Source: an uncultured Lachnospiraceae bacterium (lineage in GTDB: Bacteria; Bacillota; Clostridia; Lachnospirales; Lachnospiraceae). From it: a stretch of DNA of 64,000 nucleotides. The stretch's first letter is position 1. Every line of letters begins with the position of its first letter. Positions 45,056-53,963 of the stretch are shown in pieces. The position numbers and the translations under genes are program-made. The notes beneath the pieces are model-generated. The model did no database searches, was not told where the DNA came from, and saw only the letters and a list, made by a program, of their open reading frames with translations. The stretch spans positions 1-64,000 of the forward strand of contig CAJTJZ010000002.1 in the NCBI GenBank assembly GCA_910576895.1. Direction: 5' to 3'.

Positions 45056-46434
45056 TGTTTTACATACTCTATAAAACTATCAGGTACTGCATGATCATCA
45101 CAAAATTCCTTTAAAAGTTGTTTTAGATTTCCACCTTGATCTAAAATAAAATCCTGATAGCGTTTTACTAAAAGTGGCAGTTCTTGTTTCAAAACCGATT
45201 GTTGTTCTATAAAATATTTTAATGCCGCAAGTACTTCGCTTCTTGTTCCAACACATTCAAATGGTTTATTTTCATCAATTCCAGTAAGTTCACGAAAATA
45301 TCGATCCATTTCTTCTTTTTCTAAAAGCTCCTGCCCAAAAATAGCATGCAGTTCCCTTTTTGATAAAAACGGTGATAAAATAATATAAACAAATAAGCAC
45401 TTTGGACAATTACAACACCAAATTCCCTGCTTACTTCCTGCATTACAACTACGAAATGCTTGATGATATCTCTTTGCTTGTACTGCAAATATTTTTGCAA
45501 TTTGAATTTCTGTTAAAGGACGCAATAAACTAAAATACTTAATTTTTGTATCTACTAATGTATCAAGATACCAACAAAAATCTTGTTCAAACTGAAAACT
45601 CTTTGAATATTGATGATTTACTGTTGAATTTTTTACTGTAGATTCATTGGCACTTGTTTCATTTGATAAAGCAATATAACGCTTTCCATTTAAAAGTGCT
45701 GTAATTACAGAAGAAAATGCCACAATCGCAGAAAAAGGAGTATGCCCATTGAGATACCCTTGTTTATTTAATTCTAAAAGATTCTTGTCTAAAACCCTTT
45801 TTACTTTAATATCCCCTACCTTTTCCTCACATAAATCAATGACTTCCTGTACTGCCTTGATACGATTTACGCTAAATACTGTAAGTTCCATCTCCTTACA
45901 ATGCTTTAAAATTTCTAAAGAAACAATGGAATCCTTTCCTCCTCCAATGGGAACAAGACAGCCTTTAACATCTTCCTTTGAAAGAAAAACAGGGGCTGCT
46001 TTTTGTTCCTTATATTCAAGTTCCATAAAATCTTGTTCCTTAGCATCAATATGATTTACATAAAAAAATTCTCCAAGTCCATGAAAATATAGCTTTTTCC
46101 ACCATAATGCCTGTTCTTTTGAAAGATATCCACAAGAAATTGTAACTTTTGGTGAACAAGTTACTTTCCAATAACTAATTAATTCTACCATACCAAGACT
46201 AAAGAAAAGTTTATCTAATGCTTCCTTTTTTTCTTCATTTTCTTCATTATATATTGTTGGAAAATGCCAGAATGGATGAAACTCTGCCAAGTTAGGAATA
46301 CAAAAATCATAAGTTACATCAATACCATCTTCCTTTTTTTCCACCCTATATCCCTGATAAATAAATTCTTGATATAGCTCCCGAAATTTTTTATACTTTT
46401 CTGTTCCATTTGTTATTTTCATCCATGATATCAT
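45043..46434 (-). CDS. murL: UDP-MurNAc-L-Ala-L-Glu epimerase (MurL-like)
   Basis: A 463-residue protein with an ATP-pyrophosphatase-type loop VPIGGGKDSIVSLEILKHC (about residue 165-185), a Cys-rich WCCNCPKCLFVYIILSPFL segment and NKPFECVGTRSEVLAALKYF near the end. I recognise these as features of MurL, which uses ATP (to AMP and PPi) to epimerise the terminal L-Glu of UDP-MurNAc-L-Ala-L-Glu. Adjacency to a MurD-type ligase supports this. It overlaps the end of the SulP gene by 44 nt and starts at ATG 46434 behind GGGAGAG. Confidence 0.8.
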   Translation of the reverse strand: MISWMKITNGTEKYKKFRELYQEFIYQGYRVEKKEDGIDVTYDFCIPNLAEFHPFWHFPTIYNEENEEKKEALDKLFFSLGMVELISYWKVTCSPKVTISCGYLSKEQALWWKKLYFHGLGEFFYVNHIDAKEQDFMELEYKEQKAAPVFLSKEDVKGCLVPIGGGKDSIVSLEILKHCKEMELTVFSVNRIKAVQEVIDLCEEKVGDIKVKRVLDKNLLELNKQGYLNGHTPFSAIVAFSSVITALLNGKRYIALSNETSANESTVKNSTVNHQYSKSFQFEQDFCWYLDTLVDTKIKYFSLLRPLTEIQIAKIFAVQAKRYHQAFRSCNAGSKQGIWCCNCPKCLFVYIILSPFLSKRELHAIFGQELLEKEEMDRYFRELTGIDENKPFECVGTRSEVLAALKYFIEQQSVLKQELPLLVKRYQDFILDQGGNLKQLLKEFCDDHAVPDSFIEYVKQAIK

Positions 46435-48565
46435 ATTTCAATCTCTCCCTTTCTCTTTTTTCTAATCTTTCTTTTTTATATTCCATAAGACGCAAATACA
46501 TTTCTGGATGTTCTTTTTTTATCTGTTTCTCAAATTTTTTCTGATGATTTCTAAGTTCCTCTAATTTTTCTGGACTTTCTAATTTTAAACGCTCTGCAAT
46601 CCACTGTCGTCTTTCAAAAATACGTTCCTTTACATATTCTCCTTTTTCTCCAAATTTTTGTGCTAGTTCATCCATATGAAATTGTAAATGCTCCAACATT
46701 TCGTCTTCATCTACAAGACTAAGCCCATGCCAATTTTCGGCAGACTCTAAAAAGTCCTCTTTTTTGTTTTTCTCCACATATTCCAAAATTTTAACTGCCT
46801 GTTTTTCCATCTGTTCTTCTGCATCTTTTCCAAAAGCCCATTCAAATTCATGTAAAAGATCTTCCTCTATTGTACTAATTTCAGCCACAGAAGCACTCTC
46901 TATTGAAAAAGAATGTTCAATTTCAGCATCTTTTAATGCAGAGGAAATGGTTCTTCTTGCTACCCCTTTTTCAATTAAATATCCTTTTCCTAACATACGA
47001 AGTTCATCATTAATTGCTCCAATATGTTCTGTCAAATAAAATTTAATCCCCTGCTTATGTAGATTTTGATAAATAATTTCCAATCGATCTGCTGCTGTAA
47101 TATCAATACTGCTAATCCCTCCAGCATCTATAATGACGACTTTTGTATCCTCTTTTATATTATTTTCAATATCCTCCTGAAATGCCTTGATATTAGCAAA
47201 AAATAAATTGCCACTAAAACGATACATTAAGACATGATCGATTGGTTTTGCATTTCTATTTCTATCCATATGAAAAAATCCATCTCTTCCCGAAATGACT
47301 CCTAAAAATCCTCTTGGCGGATTTGTTGCACGAATCAGTACATCAAGAAATGATAATATAACACCAATTAATACGCCAAAAATAGTACCAAGAATTAATA
47401 CACCAAGAAATGCTGCTATAAAAATAAGAAACTCTGTTCGGCTAACACGCCATAACCGCTTTGCTAAATCAAATTCTATCACTTGAAGCAAAGCAGAAAT
47501 TACAATTGCTGTCAATACTGGTACTGGTAAATAACCAATAAATCCTGTCGATAACAATAATAAAAACATCATTGCAAGACCTGCAACAATCGACATACCT
47601 TGCGTTTTACCGCCAAATTGCTCTCCCATTACAGTTCTTGAAACACTGCCATTGATTGGACAGCAGCCTGTAATAGAAGCTGCAAAATTTCCTATGGAAT
47701 AGGCAAAGATTTCTTGATTATCTTTTAACTTATATCCATTTTTTAAAGCAAAATTATTAGAAGCAAGCAACGTTTCTGCCATAATTACAATCGCTATGGT
47801 AAGGCTCATGCCAAGCCCTTCTTCCATTCCTACAACAAAAAAATTTGGAAGAATGATTTTTGGCAGACCATTCTCTACTTTTGATAATAATATAACATGA
47901 TATTGCTCTATAGAAAAGAACTTTGTAAGACAAGCCCCCAATATCATCACAAGTACTGCCATTGGAAACTTAGGCACTATTTTTTTACTAATTAATAAAA
48001 TCGCCAGTGTTCCAAGACCAAGCCCTAAGGAAACCAAACTAATCTTATGACACGCTTTCAAAATATGTTCTAAAAGTTCAAATAATTCTCCATTCCCTGC
48101 TCCTGCACCCATAAGCTTTGGAATCTGCATTAAAATAATCGTAGTTGCAATTCCACTAATAAATCCTCCCATAACAGGCGTTGAAATATAACTAACCATT
48201 CTTCCAGCTTTCAGCCAAGCAAATAAAAACAGCCAACAGGCAGTATAAAATGTAATCACAGGCACTAATTCCATTGCTTCTTTTGTTTCTGCCAAAATGC
48301 CAGAAGAAGCCAGTACAGAACCAACCATAGCTGCTGGAGCTGCATCTACACCAAAAATAAGCTGTGGTGATGTGGAAAAAACAGCAAAAAATAAAATGGG
48401 AAATACCGAACCATACAAGCCATAAACGGCTGGAAGCCCTGCTATCTGTGCATACCCCATAGAAATAGGAATGGATACTGCTGCAATCACAAGTCCCGAA
48501 ATCAAATCTTTTAAGAAATTGCTTTTTTTGTAATTTCTCAAAGTAGGAAAAAAATATAATTTCAT
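46391..48565 (-). CDS. SulP-family anion transporter with STAS domain and long helical tail
   Basis: A 724-residue protein with about 11-12 membrane segments (early GLVIAAVSIPISMGYAQIAG, then SITGCCPINGSVSRT) and a STAS domain (about 430-540; VVIIDAGGISSIDITAADRL). The final roughly 170 residues are highly charged and helical (for example HQKKFEKQIKKEHPEMYLRL), an extension most SulP proteins lack. The substrate could be sulfate, bicarbonate or another anion. It overlaps murL, so it heads the murL-murD transcription unit. Confidence 0.88.
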   Translation of the reverse strand: MKLYFFPTLRNYKKSNFLKDLISGLVIAAVSIPISMGYAQIAGLPAVYGLYGSVFPILFFAVFSTSPQLIFGVDAAPAAMVGSVLASSGILAETKEAMELVPVITFYTACWLFLFAWLKAGRMVSYISTPVMGGFISGIATTIILMQIPKLMGAGAGNGELFELLEHILKACHKISLVSLGLGLGTLAILLISKKIVPKFPMAVLVMILGACLTKFFSIEQYHVILLSKVENGLPKIILPNFFVVGMEEGLGMSLTIAIVIMAETLLASNNFALKNGYKLKDNQEIFAYSIGNFAASITGCCPINGSVSRTVMGEQFGGKTQGMSIVAGLAMMFLLLLSTGFIGYLPVPVLTAIVISALLQVIEFDLAKRLWRVSRTEFLIFIAAFLGVLILGTIFGVLIGVILSFLDVLIRATNPPRGFLGVISGRDGFFHMDRNRNAKPIDHVLMYRFSGNLFFANIKAFQEDIENNIKEDTKVVIIDAGGISSIDITAADRLEIIYQNLHKQGIKFYLTEHIGAINDELRMLGKGYLIEKGVARRTISSALKDAEIEHSFSIESASVAEISTIEEDLLHEFEWAFGKDAEEQMEKQAVKILEYVEKNKKEDFLESAENWHGLSLVDEDEMLEHLQFHMDELAQKFGEKGEYVKERIFERRQWIAERLKLESPEKLEELRNHQKKFEKQIKKEHPEMYLRLMEYKKERLEKRERERLKYDIMDENNKWNRKV

Positions 48566-48700
48566 TATTTATATGCCCCCATAGGTACTAAGCATCTTTA
48601 TATTTACTTGATAATTAAGATATTCTATTTCATATTATGATAATTTTACCATTGAAAGATATAAATAGCAAGCGAATAGCTATAAAGTATAGAATCTATA

Positions 48701-50263
48701 CTATTTTTTGTATTTTTCCATCAAACACTGATGTTTTTTGCTTTTCTTATCATAATTAATACCAACTAGTAAAATATTTCCTGTATAAGATTCTATGGAA
48801 GCAGGATAGTTTTTTTCTTTTATTTGCTGTATTGCAGTTTCTGCACTTTCATTCCATTTAAGTTCTACTACAAGTGCAGGATAATCTTGCATAAATTCCA
48901 TCTTTGGAATAAAAACAAAATCTGCAAAACCTCGGCCTGTTGGCAATTCCCGAATTGGTTTAAAATAATATTGCATGGTACTAAGATATGCAATTGCAAG
49001 CACACTACTAAGTGAATTTTCATCATTATATTGAATAGAAGAAACAAATTCTATATGAATCTGCTCTATCCCCTTTGCTACAGCATCATGATCCATAGCA
49101 AGCGTTGCTTCTAAAAGATTATCTGATTGCTTCTGAAAATCTATCCACTCATTCCATCTTGTTTCTTCCAAAGCTTCTTCAAATTCTGCACGAATTTCTT
49201 CATTTGGAATAAATGCTATTTTCTCTTTCAAATTATAAGCCAAATAACCAAGATGAATTAATACTGTCAATATATCATCCTTATTTTTAAATCCAACCAT
49301 ATCATTTTTAAATGTTGTTGTTCTTACTTTTACACTCGTTCCAGATAACATAGAAATTATCGCTGTCTTTAAACCATCAAAATTCATAGTAATCAAAGGC
49401 TGTATCGATTCATAAGTTCCTGTCTGCGACCAATAGCTCTGAAATGTCCCCCAAAGTATTAAATTTACAACTGCATTTGGATTATAAATATGATATTCTC
49501 CTAATAGATAACCATCATACCAACGTTTTACTTCATCAAAATTTCTATCATATTGTCTACATAAAATTTGAACTTCTTCCTCTGTAAATCCAATATAAGA
49601 TGCTAATGTTTTTGCATCTAACATAGAAAATTCATAAAAATTATTTAATGCAGACTGTGTTGTTTGCTTTTTTATTGGCAAAATTCCTGTTAAAAAAGCA
49701 AGATGTAAAAATTTTGTTGGCTCTGTTCCCTTAAAAAGACTTCTTAGGAAATTAAGATACTCCTCTTGCACTGCTAGATTAGTTGATTCCTCACGAATTA
49801 ATATATCCCATTCATCAATAATAATAATAAACCTTTCACCTGTATTTTGCGAAATAAGAGCTAATGCTTCTGCTAAAGTTTCTACTAATGGATTTAATAT
49901 ATTAGGATATAAACTTTGAAGTTCTAATATCACTTTTTGTTGAATATAATCTACTACAGATTTTGTATTTTTTAATACTACTAAACACCATTGAATATCC
50001 AAATGAATCACATCATATTGATTTAAGTGTCTTTGAAAGTCCTTACTATTACTAATTGTAAGTTTTGAAAACATTTCTTTTGAATCACAGCCTTTACTAT
50101 AATACGCTGTCAACATATCTGCTGTCATTGATTTCCCAAATCGTCTAGGACGACTATTACAAATAAATCCCTGTTTTGTATTTAATACTTTATTGGTATA
50201 TTCTAATAATCCTGTTTTATCAACATAAATTTCCGAATTTAATGCAACCTGAATGAAATGCAC
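48701..50263 (-). CDS. AAA-ATPase/PD-(D/E)XK (DUF1703) protein, copy 1, 5' end frameshifted
   Basis: A 520-residue protein with the family P-loop variant NSRPRRFGKSMTADML, Walker B-like FIIIIDEWDILI, sensor-like segment FLTGILPIKK, and a C-terminal PD-(D/E)XK nuclease core (FADFVFIPK, then ALVVELKW). Members are linked to mobile DNA; function is unknown. The native start ATGGGAAGATTT is at 50291, behind AAAGGGG, but an extra GAAT around 50251-50258 (plus strand) shifts the frame after MGRFVNPDNSAF. The open frame resumes only from GTG 50263, with no ribosome binding site. It may be poorly expressed or dead. Confidence 0.75.
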   Translation of the reverse strand: MHFIQVALNSEIYVDKTGLLEYTNKVLNTKQGFICNSRPRRFGKSMTADMLTAYYSKGCDSKEMFSKLTISNSKDFQRHLNQYDVIHLDIQWCLVVLKNTKSVVDYIQQKVILELQSLYPNILNPLVETLAEALALISQNTGERFIIIIDEWDILIREESTNLAVQEEYLNFLRSLFKGTEPTKFLHLAFLTGILPIKKQTTQSALNNFYEFSMLDAKTLASYIGFTEEEVQILCRQYDRNFDEVKRWYDGYLLGEYHIYNPNAVVNLILWGTFQSYWSQTGTYESIQPLITMNFDGLKTAIISMLSGTSVKVRTTTFKNDMVGFKNKDDILTVLIHLGYLAYNLKEKIAFIPNEEIRAEFEEALEETRWNEWIDFQKQSDNLLEATLAMDHDAVAKGIEQIHIEFVSSIQYNDENSLSSVLAIAYLSTMQYYFKPIRELPTGRGFADFVFIPKMEFMQDYPALVVELKWNESAETAIQQIKEKNYPASIESYTGNILLVGINYDKKSKKHQCLMEKYKK

Positions 50264-50312
50264 TATTATCAGGATTTACAAATCTTCCCATATCATGCAC
50301 ACCCCTTTCTAA
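49987..50312. repeat. 326-bp direct repeat, copy A
   Basis: Identical by eye to 53183-53508 (offset 3196). It covers the upstream region, the native start codon, the 4-bp frameshift and the first 90 or so codons of the DUF1703-type gene. Confidence 0.85.
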
Positions 50313-50362
50313 AGACAGATTTTTTTTAAAACAAAATCTAAAGAAATTAGTCACTACCAATA

Positions 50363-50478
50363 AAAACTTCTTTTCCTTTATTTGAGCAAGAGCTACATCT
50401 GCCGTATCTTGTAAGGACTTTTCATCTCGTTCTGGTTCTTTTTTCGTCTGAATCGCCTATTGGAATTACTTTTTTCAT
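50363..50478 (-). pseudogene. Internally deleted AAA-ATPase remnant
   Basis: ATG 50478 begins MKKVIPIGDSD, a typical N-terminus of a related AAA-ATPase family (KKIPIGxxDF). Within a few codons another frame continues with ERDEKSLQDTADVALAQIKEKKF, typical of the C-terminal nuclease region of the same family. About 500 codons are missing in between. It lies directly upstream of copy 1. Confidence 0.5.
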
Positions 50479-50589
50479 AAAGCACACCTACTTCTTTATA
50501 ATAGAATACAAATCTTTTAATAGAAGTATACCAAAATCTCCTATAAAATACAAGAGAAGCAAAAATGAAACAATCCCTTCCAAATTTTC

Positions 50590-50618
50590 TTGCATATGCT
50601 TTTATATTATGGCATAAT
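50590..50618 (+). promoter_or_regulatory. Promoter of the plus-strand AAA-ATPase gene
   Basis: TTGCAT (50590-50595), 17-nt spacer, CATAAT (50613-50618). The GGGAGGG site and start codon are about 60 nt downstream. Confidence 0.6.
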
Positions 50619-50685
50619 ACAAGTAAAAATTCTTATTTGAAAATTGTTTAAAAATCACAAAAAGGTATGGGAGGGATATTTATTT

Positions 50686-52275
50686 ATGTGTAAGGAATTT
50701 AATGTAACAGCAGTATGCAGACCAGAAGAACATTATATGGTAAATATTGATGAAAGATTAAAAAAAATAAAAGTTCTAGTAGACGCTGGAAAATACTTTA
50801 CTATTAACAGAGCCAGACAATATGGAAAGACTACAATATTGATGGCATTAGAAGATTACTTACAAAATAATTATTATGTGATTTCTATGGATTTTCAAAT
50901 GTTTAGTACAGAATATTTTAAAACAGAGAATATGTTTGTAAATGCTTTTGCACGCACATTTCTTCGTTTATTAAAAAGAAATAAATGTTTTCAATCAAAG
51001 AATTTAACTGAAATAATAAAGCAGCTTAATACAGATATGGAAGTAAAAAAAGATAAATTTCTGTTACTAGATCTTTTTGAGTATTTAAGTGATATTTGTA
51101 CGGAAGCTGATAAACCTATAGTATTACTCATTGACGAAGTAGATAGTGCTACAAATAATCAAGTATTTCTTGATTTTCTTGCACAACTGCGAGCTTATTA
51201 TATTAGACGTACAAAACAACCAACGTTTCAATCTGTAATTTTAGCTGGAGTTTATGATATAAAAAATCTAAAGCGAAAATTACGTCCAGAAGAAGAACAT
51301 AAAATAAATAGCCTCTGGAATATCGCAACAGAATTTAAAGTAGAAATGAGTTTTTCTACACAAGACATTATTGGTACGTTGAAGGAATATGAGAATGATT
51401 ATCATACAGGAATGCAAATGAAGGAAATGGCACAATTACTTTATGACTATACTTCAGGTTATCCTTTCCTTGTGTCCAAATTATGTAAACTTATGGATGA
51501 GGATATTAGTTCTGAAAAAGATTCTAAGAGTGCTGCATGGACGAAACAAGGCTTTAACGAAGCTGTAAAGATGCTTTTAGAGGAAAAGAATACCTTATTT
51601 GACTCTTTAAATCAAAAGTTAGAAAGCTTTCCAGAATTAAATACCATGCTTCAATCCTTACTTTTTACAGGTAAGAATATTGCTTATAATTTAGATGAAC
51701 CTTCCATTGAAATTGCAGCTATGTTTGGGTTTATAAAAAATCAGAATAAGTCTTTAGCAATTGCAAACCGAATTTTTGAAACAAGGTTATATAATTTATA
51801 TCTTACTTCTGCTGAAATACAGGGTTGTGATATTCACAAAGCCTCTTTACTGGATAAAAATCAATTTTTTGTAAATGGGAAATTGAATATGCGGTTAATT
51901 TTAGAAAAATTTACAATCCATTTTCATGATTTATATGGTGACTGTAACGAAAGTTTTTTAGAAGAGGAGGGAAGACGCTATTTTCTGCTTTACCTAAAAC
52001 CAATTATTAATGGTATAGGTAATTACTATGTGGAAGCAAGAACAAGAGATTTTCGCAGAACAGATATTATTGTGGATTATAAGGGAGAACAATTTATCAT
52101 TGAGATGAAAATTTGGCATGGAGATGAATATAATAGTCGTGGGGAACAACAACTTGTTGAATATTTAAATCAAAACAAAGGGTATCTCTTGAGCTTTAAT
52201 TTTAATAAGAAAAAACAAATTGGCATTCATAAAATTATAATAGGAAATAAGACTTTAGTGGAAGCAGTTGTGTAA
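50686..52275 (+). CDS. AAA-like ATPase with C-terminal PD-(D/E)XK nuclease domain (intact)
   Basis: The start is ATG 50686 with GGGAGGG 10 nt upstream. The 529-residue product has a P-loop region NRARQYGKTTILMAL, Walker B IVLLIDEVDSATN and a winged-helix-like middle; the C-terminal nuclease signature is TDIIVDYKGEQFIIEMKIW (Asp, then Glu-x-Lys). It belongs to a different branch from the two flanking minus-strand copies. Such genes are multicopy in gut anaerobes and often found near mobile DNA. The biological role is unknown; defence or transposon housekeeping has been suggested for the superfamily. Confidence 0.8.
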   Translation: MCKEFNVTAVCRPEEHYMVNIDERLKKIKVLVDAGKYFTINRARQYGKTTILMALEDYLQNNYYVISMDFQMFSTEYFKTENMFVNAFARTFLRLLKRNKCFQSKNLTEIIKQLNTDMEVKKDKFLLLDLFEYLSDICTEADKPIVLLIDEVDSATNNQVFLDFLAQLRAYYIRRTKQPTFQSVILAGVYDIKNLKRKLRPEEEHKINSLWNIATEFKVEMSFSTQDIIGTLKEYENDYHTGMQMKEMAQLLYDYTSGYPFLVSKLCKLMDEDISSEKDSKSAAWTKQGFNEAVKMLLEEKNTLFDSLNQKLESFPELNTMLQSLLFTGKNIAYNLDEPSIEIAAMFGFIKNQNKSLAIANRIFETRLYNLYLTSAEIQGCDIHKASLLDKNQFFVNGKLNMRLILEKFTIHFHDLYGDCNESFLEEEGRRYFLLYLKPIINGIGNYYVEARTRDFRRTDIIVDYKGEQFIIEMKIWHGDEYNSRGEQQLVEYLNQNKGYLLSFNFNKKKQIGIHKIIIGNKTLVEAVV

Positions 52276-52350
52276 ATAAAAATTTCTTACTTTCAATACG
52301 AAAATTTCCAATCATAACAGCAAAAGACTTTTGTGAAAAATTTTTAATGA

Positions 52351-52419
52351 AATAAAAAATATCTATATAAGCCTACCTTGTTAATTTGGCTAGTTACAAG
52401 TAGATTTATATAGATATTT
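52351..52419. terminator. Long bidirectional terminator
   Basis: The perfect 14-nt arms AAATATCTATATAA/TTATATAGATATTT enclose a further CTACTTG/CAAGGTAG pairing. The minus strand continues TTTATTT. It separates the plus-strand AAA gene from the decayed copy 2. Confidence 0.75.
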
Positions 52420-52434
52420 ATGAAGTCAACCACT

Positions 52435-53487
52435 TTATAGGTGGTTTTTTCTTTTATATTCTGTATGAATTTTCTCCATTTGCTTTGCCACGATATCACA
52501 ATCCATATCAAGCGTAGCATAAAGCAAACGCTCCGATTCCTTCCAAAAAGAAAATATCTCATTCCATTCTGTACGTTCTACTGCAATTGTAAGCTCTTGT
52601 CTAATTTCTTCATTTGGAATAAACGCTGTTTGTGTATTCTGATCATAGCCAAGATCACATTTACAACAGCAATTGGATTATAAACTTGATAATCTTCCAA
52701 AATATATCCATTATACCATCGTTTCACCTGTTGAAAATCTATATCATATACTGCACAAAGATCTTTTACCTCATCTTGTGTAAACCCAATAAAAGGAGCT
52801 AAATTACTTGCATCAATCATTGTAAATTCATCAAAATTATTTAATGACGACTGTGTTTTTATTTTCTTAATTGGAAGAATACCTGTAAGATATGCAAGTT
52901 GAATATATTTTGTTGGCTCTGATCCTTTTAAAATTCCTCTAAGAAAATCAATATATTCTTTCTGCACATTCTGGTTCATAGCTTCATCTCGAATCAGTAC
53001 ATCCCATTCATCAATAATCAGTATAAATTTTTGCCCTGTTTCTTGTTTGATACAAGAAAGTGCATCTGGTAATGTAGTAACTTCTTGTGATAATTCTTTA
53101 GAATAATTTTCTCTTAATTCCTTTAATATACTTTGAGTAATTAATGATATCACATCACTGCTATTACTTGAAAGGGATAAAAACCATTGAATATCCAAAT
53201 GAATCACATCATATTGATTTAAGTGTCTTTGAAAGTCCTTACTATTACTAATTGTAAGTTTTGAAAACATTTCTTTTGAATCACAGCCTTTACTATAATA
53301 CGCTGTCAACATATCTGCTGTCATTGATTTCCCAAATCGTCTAGGACGACTATTACAAATAAATCCCTGTTTTGTATTTAATACTTTATTGGTATATTCT
53401 AATAATCCTGTTTTATCAACATAAATTTCCGAATTTAATGCAACCTGAATGAAATGCACTATTATCAGGATTTACAAATCTTCCCAT
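52435..53487 (-). pseudogene. AAA-ATPase/PD-(D/E)XK (DUF1703) copy 2, multiply broken
   Basis: The native start would be at 53487, with the same 4-bp frameshift as copy 1. The readable central part (52578-53459) keeps NSRPRRFGKSMTADML and FILIIDEWDVLI. Around 52650 about 70-80 codons present in copy 1 are missing and the frame shifts. The homologous frame continues as TAFIPNEEIRQELTIAVERT (52620-52570 region) to KEKIHTEYKRKN-like sequence and stops at 52435. The nuclease domain is therefore lost. Confidence 0.75.
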
Positions 53488-53508
53488 ATCATGCACACCC
53501 CTTTCTAA
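53183..53508. repeat. 326-bp direct repeat, copy B
   Basis: Partner of 49987-50312. Its right edge stops 5 bp before the start codon of the antitoxin gene, so it replaces whatever promoter that gene originally had. Confidence 0.85.
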
Positions 53509-53513
53509 GGTAA

Positions 53514-53963
53514 ATGAATACACAAATATTAACAGTTTCTTCAAAAGTTCAGATTTCTCTACCAATCAGCATTTGCAAACTCCTGTCTATTAATACTGGT
53601 GATAAATTAATAGCATATACTTCAGGAGATGTTATCATGCTTAAGACATTAAAACTTCCTTCTGCTGAGGAATTTGAAGCCTCGTTGGACGAAGCACAAA
53701 AATGGGCAATGTCTGTTGGTTATAATGAAAATGATGTTAATGATATCATCAAATCAGTTAGAAGGAAAAAAGGAAGTATGGTAATGTATATTCCAAAATA
53801 TAGAAAATCCCCTTGTAGAAACCCAATTAATATAAGCTTCCACAAAGGGATGTTACAAATTTTTTTCTTTACAATCTTATCTTTACACCTGTATTGGTTT
53901 TCTCTTAATTTTCTTAGAAGGTGTTTTTTCAAATTCCTCTTTTCTTACAACGAGCTTTGTTAG
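53514..53963 (+). CDS. AbrB/MazE-type antitoxin with read-through tail (orphan, probably decayed)
   Basis: Residues 1-85 are a SpoVT/AbrB-like swapped-hairpin DNA-binding domain plus the toxin-binding tail usual for PIN-toxin partners (TVSSKVQISLPISICKLLSI; then EFEASLDEAQKWAMSVGY). After VNDIIKSVRRKK, where family members normally end, the frame runs through the terminator and the end of the converging ligase gene (80-nt overlap). No toxin gene follows. The start codon is only 4 nt from the upstream repeat and AGG is very close to it, so expression is doubtful. Confidence 0.6.
   Translation: MNTQILTVSSKVQISLPISICKLLSINTGDKLIAYTSGDVIMLKTLKLPSAEEFEASLDEAQKWAMSVGYNENDVNDIIKSVRRKKGSMVMYIPKYRKSPCRNPINISFHKGMLQIFFFTILSLHLYWFSLNFLRRCFFKFLFSYNELC

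Noticed and set aside
48686..48702. AGTATAGA-A-TCTATACT palindrome as a terminator
   Set aside because: The stem overlaps the AAA-ATPase stop codon but no T-run follows on the minus strand; it could be chance in AT-rich DNA.
52344..52562. 72-residue minus-strand open frame
   Set aside because: It is out of frame with the AAA-ATPase remnant that occupies the same DNA and has no ribosome binding site.
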